Source: Cyanoderma ruficeps (Eukaryota; Chordata; Aves; Passeriformes; Timaliidae). Taken from it: DNA of 64,000 nucleotides. The position numbers were made by a program, and so were the translations under genes. Where the stretch lies: assembly GCA_008694505.1 (NCBI GenBank), contig VZDJ01000047.1:2755717-2819716 (forward strand), written 5' to 3'. Below the pieces are notes generated by a model. The model saw only the letters and a program-made list of their open reading frames with translations, did not search any database and had not been told where the DNA came from. Numbering within the stretch: position 1 is the stretch's first letter; each line of letters opens with the position of its first letter. Shown piece by piece: positions 24,991 through 38,465 of this stretch.

Positions 24991-26854
24991 GTGTTGGGTT
25001 GGCAGTGATTCTCTCCCAAGGATGTTTCTAATTTCCACCTGGAGAACGGGTTCCACTCAAAATTCGTGCAGAAAGTCCTTTAGTCAGACAACAGGCTTAA
25101 CTTTTTCCATTACTAAGCAATAAACATCAGTGAATTAAAGACATAGGGGAATGGTTCTGTGTGTACTTGGAATAATAACAATGGGACAGATGCTGCAGCT
25201 TATATGATCCCAAGCCATTGTGGATAATCAGCCATGCCAGAAAAATACCCAAGATTGTAATATGTTTTTGTGTCCAGAATGCGTGAAATGGTTCAAAACC
25301 ACCTGCACCTTCCACATATAAAGTACTTCTGTATTTCCACGATCCAGAAGTATTGACATTTACATTAACCATATCTTTGTCCAAATTTTTTTTGCATTGA
25401 GATATTAATTAGAAGAAATTTTTTTCTTCACAACTTTATTACCCTTAGGGAAAGCTGCAGAGAAGTTTTGATTAGACTGTACCACTTTGGGCAGCTCATG
25501 GCAAACGCTTCTATTTATTTTCATGGTACCATATAATTTGGTGGTAAAATAATCCAAATGTGTCTTTATAAGTAGACAGTGTGAAGAGTCACTAAAAGAC
25601 ACTTGAATTATAAACTGAAATTAACTGGATCATGTTTTCAGAGATTCTGAAAGGACCTGGTAAGAACATGAGTACTGGGAGTAGTAAGGGGCAGGTAAGT
25701 GGAATAGAGTTTATGAATTGTGCACCATTTCCTCTCTGCCTTCAAGGATTTCTCAACACACGCTGCTCACACTGAAATAAATTCTACAGCCTGCATTCGG
25801 GAATCTTAACTCCTGGGCTTTGATGCACAGACTTCAATTCACCTTGGGAATGCACCAGTGAAATCCCTGGTGAAAAGCAAGCGAATAAACTTCTTGTAAA
25901 AGGGTTTACATGTGTATACAGAGGTAGGTTCCTATCAGTAAATATTATCTCACTAAACCCAAACATCTGTCCTGCTGTGGAGCACGAGTAGTTTTGTTGC
26001 CTCACATTGCCTGTCATACTTATTTGCTGCTTGTAACTAAATGTTTTTTACAGACCTGTATTTCAGTTTTAATACATTTTAACTATTTCTTCTAGAATGT
26101 CTATAATGACACTCTAGAATGCCTGTCATTTACTCATTCTTCAGTAGGCCTTCCCTTTAAACGTAGAACAGATTAATTTAATTTCACAGTATTTCAGGAG
26201 TGGCATTTACCTCTGAGCTGTTCTTGGAATGTTTCGTTTACTTGAATTTTCTGCCTAACTAAATGGAAACTGATAGACTGAGTCAGCAGGAAGAAGGGGG
26301 AAAAAAAAAAGTAAAAAGAAAACAGAAATGCAGTCAACAAAGATTTTCTTCCAAGAATGTTTATAATCCAAATTATCCCAAAGTAATGATTAGCAAACAA
26401 AGGCTACCAATCTTGACAGTGGAGTTTTGTTTTCTGTCCCCACTCTCTTCAGAATGCTTACATGTAATTGCTTGGTTCCTCACATCAGGAGAAGTCTGCC
26501 CTCAAATTCTATTACAATAAATAATTATCTTGCAATAACTAAATAATCAACCTGATTTACCAGGATAATTTTATACCTTTCCCACACTGTACTTTACTAG
26601 TACACTGAATTGTAGCATATATTTATTAATAAAAAGATATTGTATTAACACAGCAATTTATATTAATAAAATTAAGCGGAGTTTTACAAATGACAAAAGT
26701 TTTGCTGTCACCAGAACTTTGTGGTAATTTTTTTTCTCTAAATATACTTTTTCAAGCCTGTTGGGAGGCACTGGAATTTAATGCTTTCCTACTGTGTATT
26801 TTTTTTTTAAGTTCAATTCCCGTTCATTTTTATTCATAACTTTACCAAGTCATT

Positions 26855-27105
26855 GTTAGGACAGTCATAACACACAGAGTGACACCATAAAAGTTCAGAA
26901 GGCTCTTTATTATGGCCTCATGCTGTGTTTTATACAGTTTTTACAAACCTCAAGGGCAACTTCTAATTGGTTAATAGCTTTCTTGTTAATTATTCTGTTG
27001 GTTAGTAAAAGGTATTTTACTTGCCCATCAAATCTATCTAATCTCGGATTGTTTATATATTTTCTTTGCTGATTCTCACGGGACAAACCCCTTGTTATTA
27101 CAGGA
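26855..27105 (-). mobile_element. probable solo LTR of an endogenous retrovirus
   Basis: Read on the - strand, the interval has compact LTR promoter architecture. There is a CCAAT box (26966-26970), then TATAAAA (26928-26934), then AATAAA (26906-26911) only about 20 bp downstream, followed by a short U5-like stretch. The 5' boundary is probably TGTAATAACA (complement of about 27093-27102), and a TG...CA-type 3' boundary lies near TCCTAACA (about 26855). No gag/pol/env coding remains and no second LTR was seen, so it would be a solo LTR. I could not find convincing target-site duplications, so the borders are approximate. Confidence 0.5.
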
Positions 27106-27937
27106 GCACTTATTTTTCACCCTCATAATACTGCTGTGTTATAGGAACTTCTCATTCTCGAAACAACTTCGTATGGGAATTTACAGATTATTTGTTGGCT
27201 GCACTTAGAAATGACAGGATGGATTTTTACTCAATTCCTACAAGTAAGAGTAACCCAAGTGCAACCCCACTTGTACCAGCACATCTGACTGAGAGCAGGG
27301 ACTGTGAGCTTCTCCCCCCAAAAACTCAGCAGCTGCACTGACATCACCAACACTCCCCCTTACGTGGGTATCAAGGCACATGACTTTCCTTTCTTTCCTA
27401 GTTTCTGTTCTTTTCTAGAAACAGTAGAAGTGTCTTGACAGAGCGCTGAGGAAAGCCCAGCCCCTGCAGCAGCCCGGGAGAGGCTCCTGGTGATGTCAGA
27501 ATTATTCATCTGAAAACCCCGAGATTCCTCGCTGGCAGGGGCTGCTTTCTGTCAAGAGCACTGAAAGGAGGAAGTGGCTGGAGTGGAATACAGAGAACTC
27601 GCTGCTCTTATTCAATCAGACATTTTCTGTTTCCTCTAATTGCAACAGTTATCTGTATCTGATACAGCCCTCGCAGTCAATATTTGGTGGTGTCATCAGT
27701 CTCGGCTTCCAGAGCTCATAAACGTTATCAGAGTTCACATCTCTCATTGACATCGTGTTCACAAAAATTATTTGCTCTGATATGAAACTCATCTTAAAAT
27801 CCATGCTTCCTAACCAAAAAATTTCTATATTTTATTAAAATTTCATTTATTGTACTCTAAAATACAACTACTATTTCATAGGCCTATTTAAATGTAAAAA
27901 ATGTGCAGGAACTGCAATATTTTTAATTAAGTTTCGA
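27106..27937. other. intergenic DNA, mixed composition
   Basis: No gene recognised. The part at about 27420-27770 is GC-moderate and transposon-free, with TGATGTCAG and TGGTGTCATCAG CRE/AP-1-like motifs. It could be a regulatory element, but nothing beyond these motifs supports that. Confidence 0.4.
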
Positions 27938-28001
27938 ACTGAAATCCTGAAATCCTGATGGGAAGGATCTCTGTCAATGAGAGTATTGTGTCTTTTATAC
28001 T
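27938..28001 (+). repeat. dispersed repeat, copy B
   Basis: Second copy of the repeat at 24932-24990, same orientation. It carries an internal 8-bp tandem duplication (GAAATCCT twice, 27941-27956) absent from copy A. Confidence 0.6.
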
Positions 28002-31000
28002 AAGCAACTCCAACTTCAGGCTGAAAAGCTGATGGGCTCACACCAGCCATAGCAAATCTGTGAGCATTACAGTGCATTCCCAGATTACCCTGAGTAATTC
28101 CAAACAAACTAGCACAGTTTGCAAGACATACAGCATTTGAGCAATTAAAAAAACCCCAAACAACAAAAGAATAATAGCTGACAAAAAAAATCCTTTTTTT
28201 CCATGCCTTTAACTCACTGCCCCACTGAGAAAACACTACTGACTTCTAACATGCAATTAAAACAATGTTAAAATTCTCTTCAGTGTTTCTGCAGCATCTG
28301 CTCCACTGATTGGTGTCAGCCGAGGTAAAATTTGAGTCTTTATTTTGTAGGATTCTGCAGTGACTAGCAGATGCTTAGCTATTGTCTCACACAGGCAGAA
28401 TCTAAGCAGTCAAGACAACCATATCACAAACAACTGTTAGAATAATCACATAATATGAGTATTCAATGCACTGTCTCCTTCTGCACTTCTCAGATCTTAC
28501 AAATTATAAGAAAGACAAGAATTTTGTGATGTAATCCTCCTCCCTCACTCGTACATAGGGAATGTGATCTGTTAGAACTGTAATAATTTAATGCAATTAG
28601 AGCCATCAAACCACACGTGGAAAACCCCTCAAATTTATGAAGACATACATTTAATCAAGTATCTTAAGTTTCAAAGCTTAAATGGACAATTATTTAAGTG
28701 GAGGGTCACACACTATGCACCCTAACAATTCCTTGACTGTACACAGGCTGCCTGGCCATGAAATGCAGGGAAAAGTGTGAATTTCTTCTGTTACAAAGTC
28801 TTTTAGCGAGATTCAGTTTGTCACCACTATTTTGTGGTTACGTAACGGAATAAAAGTCAGAACGTTGGAAAAGGCGATCACAACTCTCAGCTCTGTTCGG
28901 CACCTTTGGCTGAGACAAAGAAACAGCTCAATTTGTCAACTTGAGAGGCATCCAGAACTAGGCAAGCACGGCCCCTTCTCCCTGCAGTTCTGCCCAGGCA
29001 CTTCCATCCTGGCTCCCAGTATCTCCCTGCTTCAGCTACCAACCCTCTCCTGTCAGAACCTGTCACTTATGGAAAACTGGGCCAGACTCTGCCTTGGGTT
29101 TGTAATCTGGAAATTGAGTGGACCAAGCTCATTAAACCTGTCCTAGACAGCTTCTGAAGCAAAGTCACCCAGAAGTGGAATATTATTAATCAATATACAC
29201 ATTCCAAAACTTGACCTATTCCTTCCTTTCTTTTTATTTTGCTTCTCTCTATACATGCACGTTTATCAAAATGTTTGGTAGCCAAACAGGAAAAGAAAGT
29301 AATAAATAATAAGTAAAATCAACGTATTTATTATCTTCAAGTTTTAAAGGAAATAAAGGCTAGCAATGGTACCTTGAATTTATTCTCTTCTTCATAGCAT
29401 ATGAAATATGAAGAAAGAAAAGATAGCAGGAACTGTCATACTGTCTTCAATGCAGATCTAAAGAAGATCCAAAGAAAACTAAAGAAATAGCTTTTTGAAA
29501 GCTGATTCAAAATGATAATATCAGGTTATCTCTTCATTAGAAGAAACACTACGAGTTCTGGATTAACTTGAAATTATATGAAATGACCGTGCTGAGCTTG
29601 TTCCAAGAGTTTCACCAGACCTTTATTCAAATGTTCTGAGATCAGCAGTATTTTTCTGACTGGCAAGATCTGCATTTTGATCAGAGCCCTGCAGAAAGCA
29701 CCTGTGCATGTCCAGCTGCTGTGCATGGATCCTGCTGCAGCCAGACTTGTGTTATTTATGGCCTGGTGGACATACAGTGAGCACACTGCTAAATGTCATC
29801 CTGATCCAGGCAGTCCTGCTGCAAGATGAACTTTGTTAGTGGTCAGGCTGTCACGGGCATTGTAATAAAGTCCTTCTTTAGCATCCTTCAGGTATTGAAG
29901 TTTGAAGCCTCTCTCCTACAAAGCTTTACTCCACTTATTGAATCAGGATTGAGACTAAAATCTTATAAAATCAGAGCTGCCATCACAGCCATCTCGCTGT
30001 TGCAGTATCTGTATATCTATACATTTATATAGCTATAAAATCCTTTCTCTGACTCCTTTGCATTACTCTGCAGTATTACTATTCAAGGCTTCCTAGTGGG
30101 AGCTGCTGCTGAATTGTGTGGTGACAGGGTTTGCTTTCATAATCAATTATGAATTCCACTGAAAAAGGCAATCCAATTATTCCCTAGCTCCCAACCATGC
30201 CAAGCACAAGAGCTTATGAGGCCACACATTCAGTCAGATAAGGGAACTGATCCAGCTTAAAACTGACCTACCAAAGAAAATAGTTAGCCCTTACTTGGGT
30301 GACCCCGTGGCCACATGCCAATGGAAATGGGAAGAATCTTCCTCCAAGAACAAGACCTTACACTCAGTAAGTCTCAATATCATCATTCCAATTTACCTAT
30401 GGATTTTCCATTTTCACTTCTCAGAACACCTCCCCACCCCCCATTTTTACACAGATTGTGTTGCCCGTTCCTATCCATCCAGCTCTCTGAGTCTGCATTT
30501 GTCTGCACTAAATGAATAGGTAGATTTGTTTGCACAGTCTGAGGTCACAGAGCAACACAAACTGCTCTTCATGGGTGCCCTGACCAGGTCATGACCTGCC
30601 ACCCAAACAACTTTTACATCACCCTTAGATACCCACGATGATTTTATATCTCTCATTCACGTGCAGAAATGCAGAGTCAGACCTCCTACCCTCCCCACAC
30701 AAACAGGGTAAAAGCTCTCCCATTTACATGATGATTCCCTATTAACAACTGCTTTTTGATAACTATCAGCTAGCCAGCACTTAATCCACTTAAGATGGGC
30801 TTTGCAGATATTGTAGAGTGTTAATTTTTTATCACAATGTAACACAGTAGTAAGTCAGATGCTGTACAAAAGCCTAAGTCTATCACATCTACACTCACAA
30901 TAAACCCACCCTATTAACACCACAATTTTACAACTTGAGCTTCCAAAGCTGCTAAACTCTTTTCCATCTTTTAGCATCCCACGTCTAAGTTTTCAACCTT

Positions 31001-31803
31001 GAGCAGTAAGTGAAAAAAATGGAAATTAAATAATTTACCAGCCTGAGATTCTAACCAGTAAATTGCTGTGAATTTGTAACCGCACTATCATTTTCATTGT
31101 ACTACATTGGCCATTTAGGTGAATGATAACCCAGGAGACAGCACCACGCAGGGCTAGCAAACAAGTAAATCATTTAGATTGCACACTGCTTTCAGCTGAA
31201 AAAGGGGCAGTAAATCTGTCCTGCCATTGCCTTCCCTTTTGTTGGGATTTTCAGGACGGTGCAGTCTTTTCATTGAAACAAATAATAAAAATAATAATAA
31301 TTAAAAAAAAATCCAGGACATTTAATTTATTGTCTGGGTTTTGCGCATAATGACTGAGGCTGACCAATGCAAGGCAGTGCCCTAGAAGAAAGAATAGGCT
31401 TGGCCATTTAAGATCGTGCCAGATAGAACACACAGCTGGCTTTAAGCAGAGGAGGAGAAAATTCTGGTTACAGCATGGCACCATCTAATGGCTCCGGCTT
31501 TAACTGCAAGAACTCAAACAGCGTTAAGTGCTGGCCATACAAATTGCTCTTCTATCATTATTCTGCTCACCCATCTCACTATGCAGCAAAGCCATATGGA
31601 AGAAAAAAAAAAGAGAGGAAATAATGTAAATTTAAAGTATAAATCTGGGCTGACAACTTACATGGCAGTACCAACTGCAACCTATTTTTAAACCACGACT
31701 GAACACTTCAGTTCCAAGAGAAGTATTTTAACACACACAAAATTTAGGTGTGCAAAGAGCACAGTGTTGTCTCTACACAGAAATTCCAAAATACTGTATT
31801 TTC
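28002..31803. other. intergenic DNA, no gene recognised
   Basis: AT-rich non-coding DNA. A GC-richer patch at about 28832-29150 begins with the perfect palindrome GTTACGTAAC (28837-28846, an NFIL3/HLF-type TTACGTAA site) followed closely by AATAAA, and may be a worn LTR end. An (AAT)n-like low-complexity run lies at about 31279-31311. The 104-codon ORF over 28832-29146 is unrecognisable. Confidence 0.5.
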
Positions 31804-32292
31804 ATAGAACCATAAAAGGGTTTGCCTTGGAAGGGATCTCAAAGACCATCTAGTTCCAACCCCACCTCCATGGGCAGAGAATGTTCACTAGAACAGGTTG
31901 CTCAAAGCTCCATCCAGCCTGGCCTTGAACATTTTCAGGGATGGGGCACCCACAGCTTCTCTGGGCAACCTCTGCCAGGGCCTTGCAATCCTCACAGGGA
32001 AGAATTTCTACCTAACATCTAACCTAAAGCTACTGGCTGTTAGTTAGAAGCCACCTTGTCCTGTCACTACAGGCCCCTGTACAAAGTCTCTCTCCATCTT
32101 TCTTGTGGGCTCCCTTCAGTCGCTGTGAGGCCACGATTTGGTCACCCCAAAAGCTTCTCTTCTTCACTGAATGTCCCAATTCTCTCAGCCTTTCCTCACA
32201 GCAGAGATGCTCCACACCTCTATCACCTGGGTAGCCTCCTCTGGACTTGCTGCGACACATCAATGTCCTTTCTGTGTGTGGGACCCCCAGAT
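31804..32292 (-). mobile_element. CR1 LINE fragment, antisense, 5'-truncated
   Basis: On the - strand this reads as the 3' end of avian CR1. On the + strand the recognisable reverse-complement blocks are TAGAACCATAAAAGGGTTTG (31806-31825), GATCTCAAAGACCATCTAGTTCCAACC (about 31834-31860), CTCCATCCAGCCTGGCCTTG (31908-31927) and TCTCTCAGCCTTTCCTCACA (32181-32200). The CR1 3' terminus is at about 31804 and the 5' truncation at about 32292. There is no intact frame. Confidence 0.92.
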
Positions 32293-32879
32293 TTCTAACT
32301 GACTTTTGGATAATTTCTGCTAAGAAAAAGGTATGCTGAGATTTTAAATTATTTTGCACAGTGGAATTTCACGTTCTTTGAAATTATGCTAAGAACCACA
32401 TCACTTTGTACAATATTGTGACTTCTTTTTTGATTTGTTTATCAGCAAGTTCAAGGTAAGAGGTAATCAGGACACTTGGGCTGCATTTCCATCTGCTGGT
32501 GACTTCCTGTGTTATGCTGAGCAGATCTGCATGGCTGCAGGAAAATTGTTTTCGTTACAAGCATGGAAATGCTAATATTAAAATTCCTTGTAAGCATGAA
32601 AATGATTTAATAATCTTTTAAGTATATCAAGAACTAAAAACATGCATTGGCATGAGAGGAAAAAAAATATTGTTATAGCAATTTCCTTCTAGGAGATGCA
32701 ATGGCCAGTATCTATGCTCAGATTAGCCACAACAGAGGCAGAAATCTTCCTTTGAATATTAAGTGTTGTTCAAGACCACGACTGACATTTAGATGTCAAT
32801 AAAAAACAAGTGGTACTTGAGAGTGAAAGGCTCCATAACTTTACCGTTCCATCAATTCCATTCAACACCTTTAAAATGT

Positions 32880-33100
32880 AGTTTAAACCTAAGAAAAGGG
32901 TGATTGAACAGAGGAACAGGTTCCCTGGAGAGGCTGTGTGGTCTCTGCTCTTGGAATACTGAAAAGTAATACTGAAAGTGTACTAGGAGCACCTGCCCGT
33001 AGAAAAAAACCAAACATAAAATAATAAAACACTCAGTCACAGAATCATATATGATAACTCTGCATTTATGCAATACATTTAGAGGTCTGTTCCAACTACA
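32880..33100 (+). mobile_element. degraded CR1-like fragments
   Basis: GAACAGGTTCCCTGGAGAGG (about 32914-32933) and AGAGGTCTGTTCCAACTAC (about 33081-33099), with CACAGAATCATATATG between them (about 33038), resemble CR1 3' blocks in correct order on the + strand. They are heavily diverged, with unrelated sequence in between. This is a tentative assignment. Confidence 0.45.
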
Positions 33101-36100
33101 AATGCTTGCCATCGGAACACAAAAGCCCTCTGGCAAAATTTAAATATAAAAATGTAGACATAGTCCTTGTTTACAGGGATAGTTGTAGAAGCAAGAAAGA
33201 GAAACAACAGCCTGAGGCGCTGACAACAAGTTTTTTCCAGCTGGAAACGCCATGCACAGAAGGTAAGCTCCTTTACAAGGTGAGCAGAGGAACAGATTTA
33301 CCGCTGCTTGCTTGTACAAACACACAACAAAAGATCACCAGAGGATATACGTGGGGAAATAAGTAATAAGTGCATAAATGTCTAAGTGTATTTTTTGGTA
33401 TGAGAAGAAATCAGAGGATTTGGCAATGATTGGCATTAAAACTAGGGGGAAAGATTCACCATCTTCCTACACTGAAAAGAAAACAGAACACAGGTCCAGA
33501 GCCAGGGGACTGCCTCCTGCTTGGTAGAAATGTTTGTAGAGTTATTTGTAGAGTTGTATCCCTTATGCTGACTTTAAAATGTGCAGTGAAATTTTCCCTC
33601 TTCCTTTAATACATCATTCAAGCTTGGTAGCAGAGAACAGACCTTTCAACAAATAGCACATTTTCCCTTCTGCATAACTTAGGCTCATCTGGCTGGACAA
33701 TCTTCATCCAGCAGTTGAAAAAACTGGTTTTGTAAATATTCTGCGCTCCACTCTCAGTCAGAATCTCTGCTTTCCCCAGTTCTCTAAAATCGTGTCACAT
33801 CCTATTGAAGTGTTAAGCAGAAAGACAGGAAAATGCAAATTGCTGTTCACTTTGAGTGACAGTTTAGAGGGTTTGTGTAGCACAATTCAGAAGCTCTACA
33901 TTAATTTGCTGCTTGCACGTCTACCCTCTGCTACCGACTGCTCCAACCACAGCGCCACACACTCCTCAAAACAACTGTGTCATAATTTGTTACTTGAACA
34001 GTTTTTTTTCTTACCAGAGTACTTCTCAAACTCCCACCTCTTTGTCCCAGCTGGATGACCTTGCAGAGCACCAAGCAGACACTGTCAGTGGCAGCACAGC
34101 CACGCTGTACAGTAAACTTCACAGCACAAGCATTATTTCTTCAACCTATTCTGACTTATACTGGGCTAATTTAGGTGGATTTATCATGAATTAATACTAC
34201 AAAGTCAAACAAAGTTCAACTGCTTACAGACAAAATACAAAATAAGGCACTGAATACGTTCACTACTTACCAACTTCTGGTTCTGAAGATTCATTCCCAG
34301 TGTCTGTTTTTCAGGCAGTTGAAATAGCATTCAAAGAAGTGAGTAGATGTAATGAAGTAGTTTCAGAGTAGTCTTACGTTGTATACCTAGAAAGAATGGA
34401 CAAATTTTGTCTTAAAGTCTCAGTAATGAAACCAAAACCTTGGGAGAAGGATTGTCATATATTTGTAAATAAATAATCAAATAATCTGCCAGTGTAAGCT
34501 GAAAAAGGCATTTTATGAGAGAAAAGGAAAGAAGTATAAATGCTGAGAAGATAATGCTTGTAGATCTTTCTTCAGTAGCATCCTATGGCATACAAGATAC
34601 TCTTAAGCAAACAGGGACTACATCTTAATTTAATTCCTACAGCTCTTAGCAGAATTCTCAAGACAGTGAATAATCAGCACACAGAAGGGTGAGCAGTCCA
34701 GAGCCTCCCTGAAGGAGATCCCTCACCCTTCATTTCAATCACTTGGGAATGTATAAAGAAGAGGCAATCCTGTATTTAATACATATATAAAATAACTTGG
34801 ATACATTACAATGGTGTTTGCTTAGATGATTCCAAACTTCCTTACCCCTAAATCTCCCCACTAACTCTATTCTGCTATTATCAGCAAAGCTGAAAGGGGC
34901 AAATAAACCAAGGGAAGAGAAGCATAAAAAAGGCCATACCATTAACTCAGACATAATGAATAGTCACCTACAGCACTTTAAACCGTTCTTAAAATTCATG
35001 GAAACTTTCCTTATGGGAAGTTTCACTCCTCCACTGAATTACTCTTCAGTGGGATTTCTCCTGTGACCAGCAGCTCTAATAATCAGGCACTCCAGATGGG
35101 TTGTGCTCTGCTGGTGCTGGGGTGCTCACAGTGACAGACTGTACAGATGAGAGGATGTGTGCAATACTGGAAAGGGGCAGGAGATTATTAGTCTGATTTC
35201 CATAACCTTTCTGTCCTTTTTGCTCCCAACGGGATGATCTGGCAGTGGCATAATGCAGGGTTTGTACACCCCATTATATGGGTCTGGAAGGAGCTCACGG
35301 GCTGTTGGATACCTAATCAGCCTCTCCCAGAGGCAAACAAGAGACTTCAAAGGAGGAATAAAAAAAAGGAAGAGCCCTGCTTAATTAGTGCTCAGCTAAG
35401 AGGAGCAGACTTGGGGGGAGACACCAGGAGAAGTGATCCCTGTCAGAGTCCCTTGGTAGAGAGGAAGGCCTGGCAAAAGCTGTTCCCTTCTCTGGCTGCC
35501 AATGCTCCATTTCAGCTTCTCTGAGCCATGGCAGCACAGACACTTCCACGAGTCAGAGGTTCAGAGTAAAGAACAAAGAATCTGCTGTCAAAACACCCCA
35601 GAAGCAAACAAAAGTGGAACACCTCTGTATGTCCAGGTCTAATGTTACGTAAAAGAAATAGAGGTTGTCCTGCCTTAAGCAGAGGGTTACATCCATTCAG
35701 TCCTTCAGGTGTCCCAGGGCTGTGTGGAGCAGCAGAATGAAGTTCCAAAAGGCTTTTAAACATTAACTTTCATATTATAAAGTACATTAAAAGATTTAGT
35801 CTTGTCATAACAAATGTTTTTAGGTCTTTTTCTTTCTCACTTTTTACCTAAGAAATGTCAGAAACTAAATCTGGTCTTTGGTGACTTGCCCATGAGAGTG
35901 GAGGGTATCTGAAGAGAGAACAATGTTCTAAAGCAAACTTATATTCATAGGGAGTTCATAAATAGATACTAAATAAAGGAACAAATGAATCCTGAGTTTC
36001 TCTTACAGAATTCCTACTTCCCAGAATTGTGAACCACAGAAATATCTTATCTGGCTCTTTGCAGTTTATCAATATACTATTCAAAACAATAAATAAAGAC

Positions 36101-36359
36101 AATTTAGGAAAAATTAAAAAGACAACCAAGAGAAGTTTCAATGTACCTGTGCCTTGTCTTTAGCAGAAATGGACTATAAGAAAATACTGTTCCAGAAGAA
36201 TTTTTTTTCTAAAAGATTTCACTATCAAACCAGCTAGATATTTTCTGCATAACTGTTTTATGTATGCATGTGTATACAGGAACATATTTAAATAAAATAA
36301 TTTCATCCTTTTCTTTGGTATGATTGATTTTAATTTTAAATGCTGTTTCTCCATCCCAT
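33101..36359. other. intergenic DNA, no gene recognised
   Basis: No supported gene. A somewhat GC-richer stretch at about 35090-35560 has overlapping ORFs (up to 96 codons on +) without recognisable domains. Confidence 0.55.
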
Positions 36360-36492
36360 TTTTCTCTCTCCAGCAGCACCTTGAATCAAAGTTGGGATAA
36401 TTAGGTACACAGATATTAACAGAATATGCCATTTGAGTGTAGAGAACACGAATATTTTCTCTTGGAAACCTTTTAATTTCTTGCTTGTATCT
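36360..36492 (-). repeat. left arm of a 133/139-bp inverted repeat
   Basis: The reverse complement of this segment aligns with 38466-38604 along its whole length, with about 6 substitutions (mostly transitions) and one 6-bp insertion in the right arm. Identity is about 95%. Both arms stop matching abruptly at their ends. The arms flank about 1.97 kb that has no recognisable coding capacity. Confidence 0.9.
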
Positions 36493-38465
36493 TGCTGTGT
36501 TGGAAACAAAGTAGATTGATTTCTCCTAATACCCAGGAGATTCCAAGGCATTGACAGCTGAGGAAAGGGACACAGAAGCTTTGGAGACATTAAAATATCA
36601 GAGACAAGAGTTTAAAAACAGCCTCTATTCAAACTGCTTAACATCCTATATTATGAAACCTACTCACGTCAAGAGGAAACCACTTTGTTTTCAAAGACCA
36701 AACGAAGTGCACAGTCAGATTTATCATAAGCTTCAAAAAAAGAAAGATATGTTCTCTGAATAAGGAATCCGTGCTCTAATGCACAGCAAAACCAATGTAC
36801 GATTTTCCTATTTCACATTTTTTTATATTGAGTGTTGTAGAGGTGCACAAGCATTTCCATGCAGGTTAATTCATAGGCAGGGAAATAAAACTCATGTTAA
36901 TAACAGAAATCTATAAAAGCTCAAGTCCTTAGAACAGAGGTTTTAAAAGCAAGGAGAATTAAGAGCAGCTATTCATCACAAGGTAACAAAGGGAAAAAAT
37001 TAAAAGGATGGATAAACTCTGGTGACAGTGTCTGTTTACTCTTTATCTTAAGACTAACCAAGTAGAGCATAATCAAAATATTAAAGAATAAGATAGTAAA
37101 TTAATTCTTAAAACAGAGAGATTAACTTCTGACTCTCCTAATAGTCACTATAAGCTCTTGGCAATCAAGGACCCCATGCAAAAATACCCAACACTTGGGT
37201 TTTAAAACACAATGAATAAAATCTAATTTAGAAACACTTGATTTCTGTGTTTAGAAAACCCCAGAAAGCAGAAAAGCATCATGATCTAAAGAGGAAAGGA
37301 AAAACAGCATGAGGGAAATACTTCCAAAACAGAAGAAATTATCATCTTTACATTTAATGCAGAGCCAAGTTCAGCACGAGGATTGCCATTAAAATATTGC
37401 CTGAAAGTAAAAGGAAAAGGCAACCTATGTGAGCTTCAGCTGCTTCAAAAGAATGGGTATCTCTGTCATTAAGATATTAACCAGTATCTATTTAGTATTA
37501 ACTTTTCACCTTAATCATTGCTTATATTAAATATGCATCAGGATAAAAGTAGTGATGGTATAAAAATAAAGATGTTCATTTCACATCTTCTTCCGAACCA
37601 GTTTTGTGAATAAGCACACGCAATGTAAAGCTCATGTCTCTGAATTAAGAATGTGTTCAATTCAGCACCTAAGCAAAATGAATACAATATCCATAAGGTT
37701 ATTACAAGACATTTCATTACAATCTAGTGCTATGCTTTCCTTTCTTCTATTAAGTCACTCTTTCAGAACTTGATATTGGGCTAATAAGCCAAGGACCTAT
37801 ACTTTATTGAAAAAAAATCCTCCAGGATCCCTTGCAGAGTCTGTAAAACTAGGAATATTAAATCCAGCACCTCACAAAGTCGGCAAGACTGATTATTATA
37901 ATTCATGTATCTAAATACTCAGCACACTTCCAATTTGATACAGACTGGTTCCCAAACTTCTGTTCCAAAAAAGCACTGTCCCACTTGATACTGATATTTT
38001 AATTTAAGCACTAAGGCAGTGCAAGGGGAATAACACGTGCTCAGCACCTACAGGAATTGACTCCTGTGCTGTGCTTAGCACCGTGTCTGTGTCAGGTATG
38101 AACTGTTTGGGATGAAAGAAATAAGAAGACTCCAGGCATTTCCATCTACTCACAAAAGAGTAATGTCACTCCCACGCGTGCCTCTTCCACAGAGACAATC
38201 ACCACATAAATCCTTCATCACCAACTCAGTTTTCTCACTTTTACCTTTTGGATCCTCTCCTCCAGTGAGTGGCCCCGTGGGGCTGAGTTGCAAGCTGGGT
38301 TTAAACCATGACAACTTATAATACAACTTGGTGATACAGGCATTATAGTCACCCTAGGACACTTACCTAGCAGAGGGTCCTGAGGATTTAGTGGTAAGTG
38401 ATATTATCAGAAAACACTGGTACAGATGTTAGATGCATCATTCTGTTACTATTTACTTAAGTAAT
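36493..38465. other. spacer between inverted repeat arms
   Basis: About 1.97 kb of AT-rich sequence enclosed by the inverted repeat pair. ORFs do not exceed about 71 codons. I found no transposase-like sequence, so there is no support for an autonomous DNA transposon. Confidence 0.6.
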
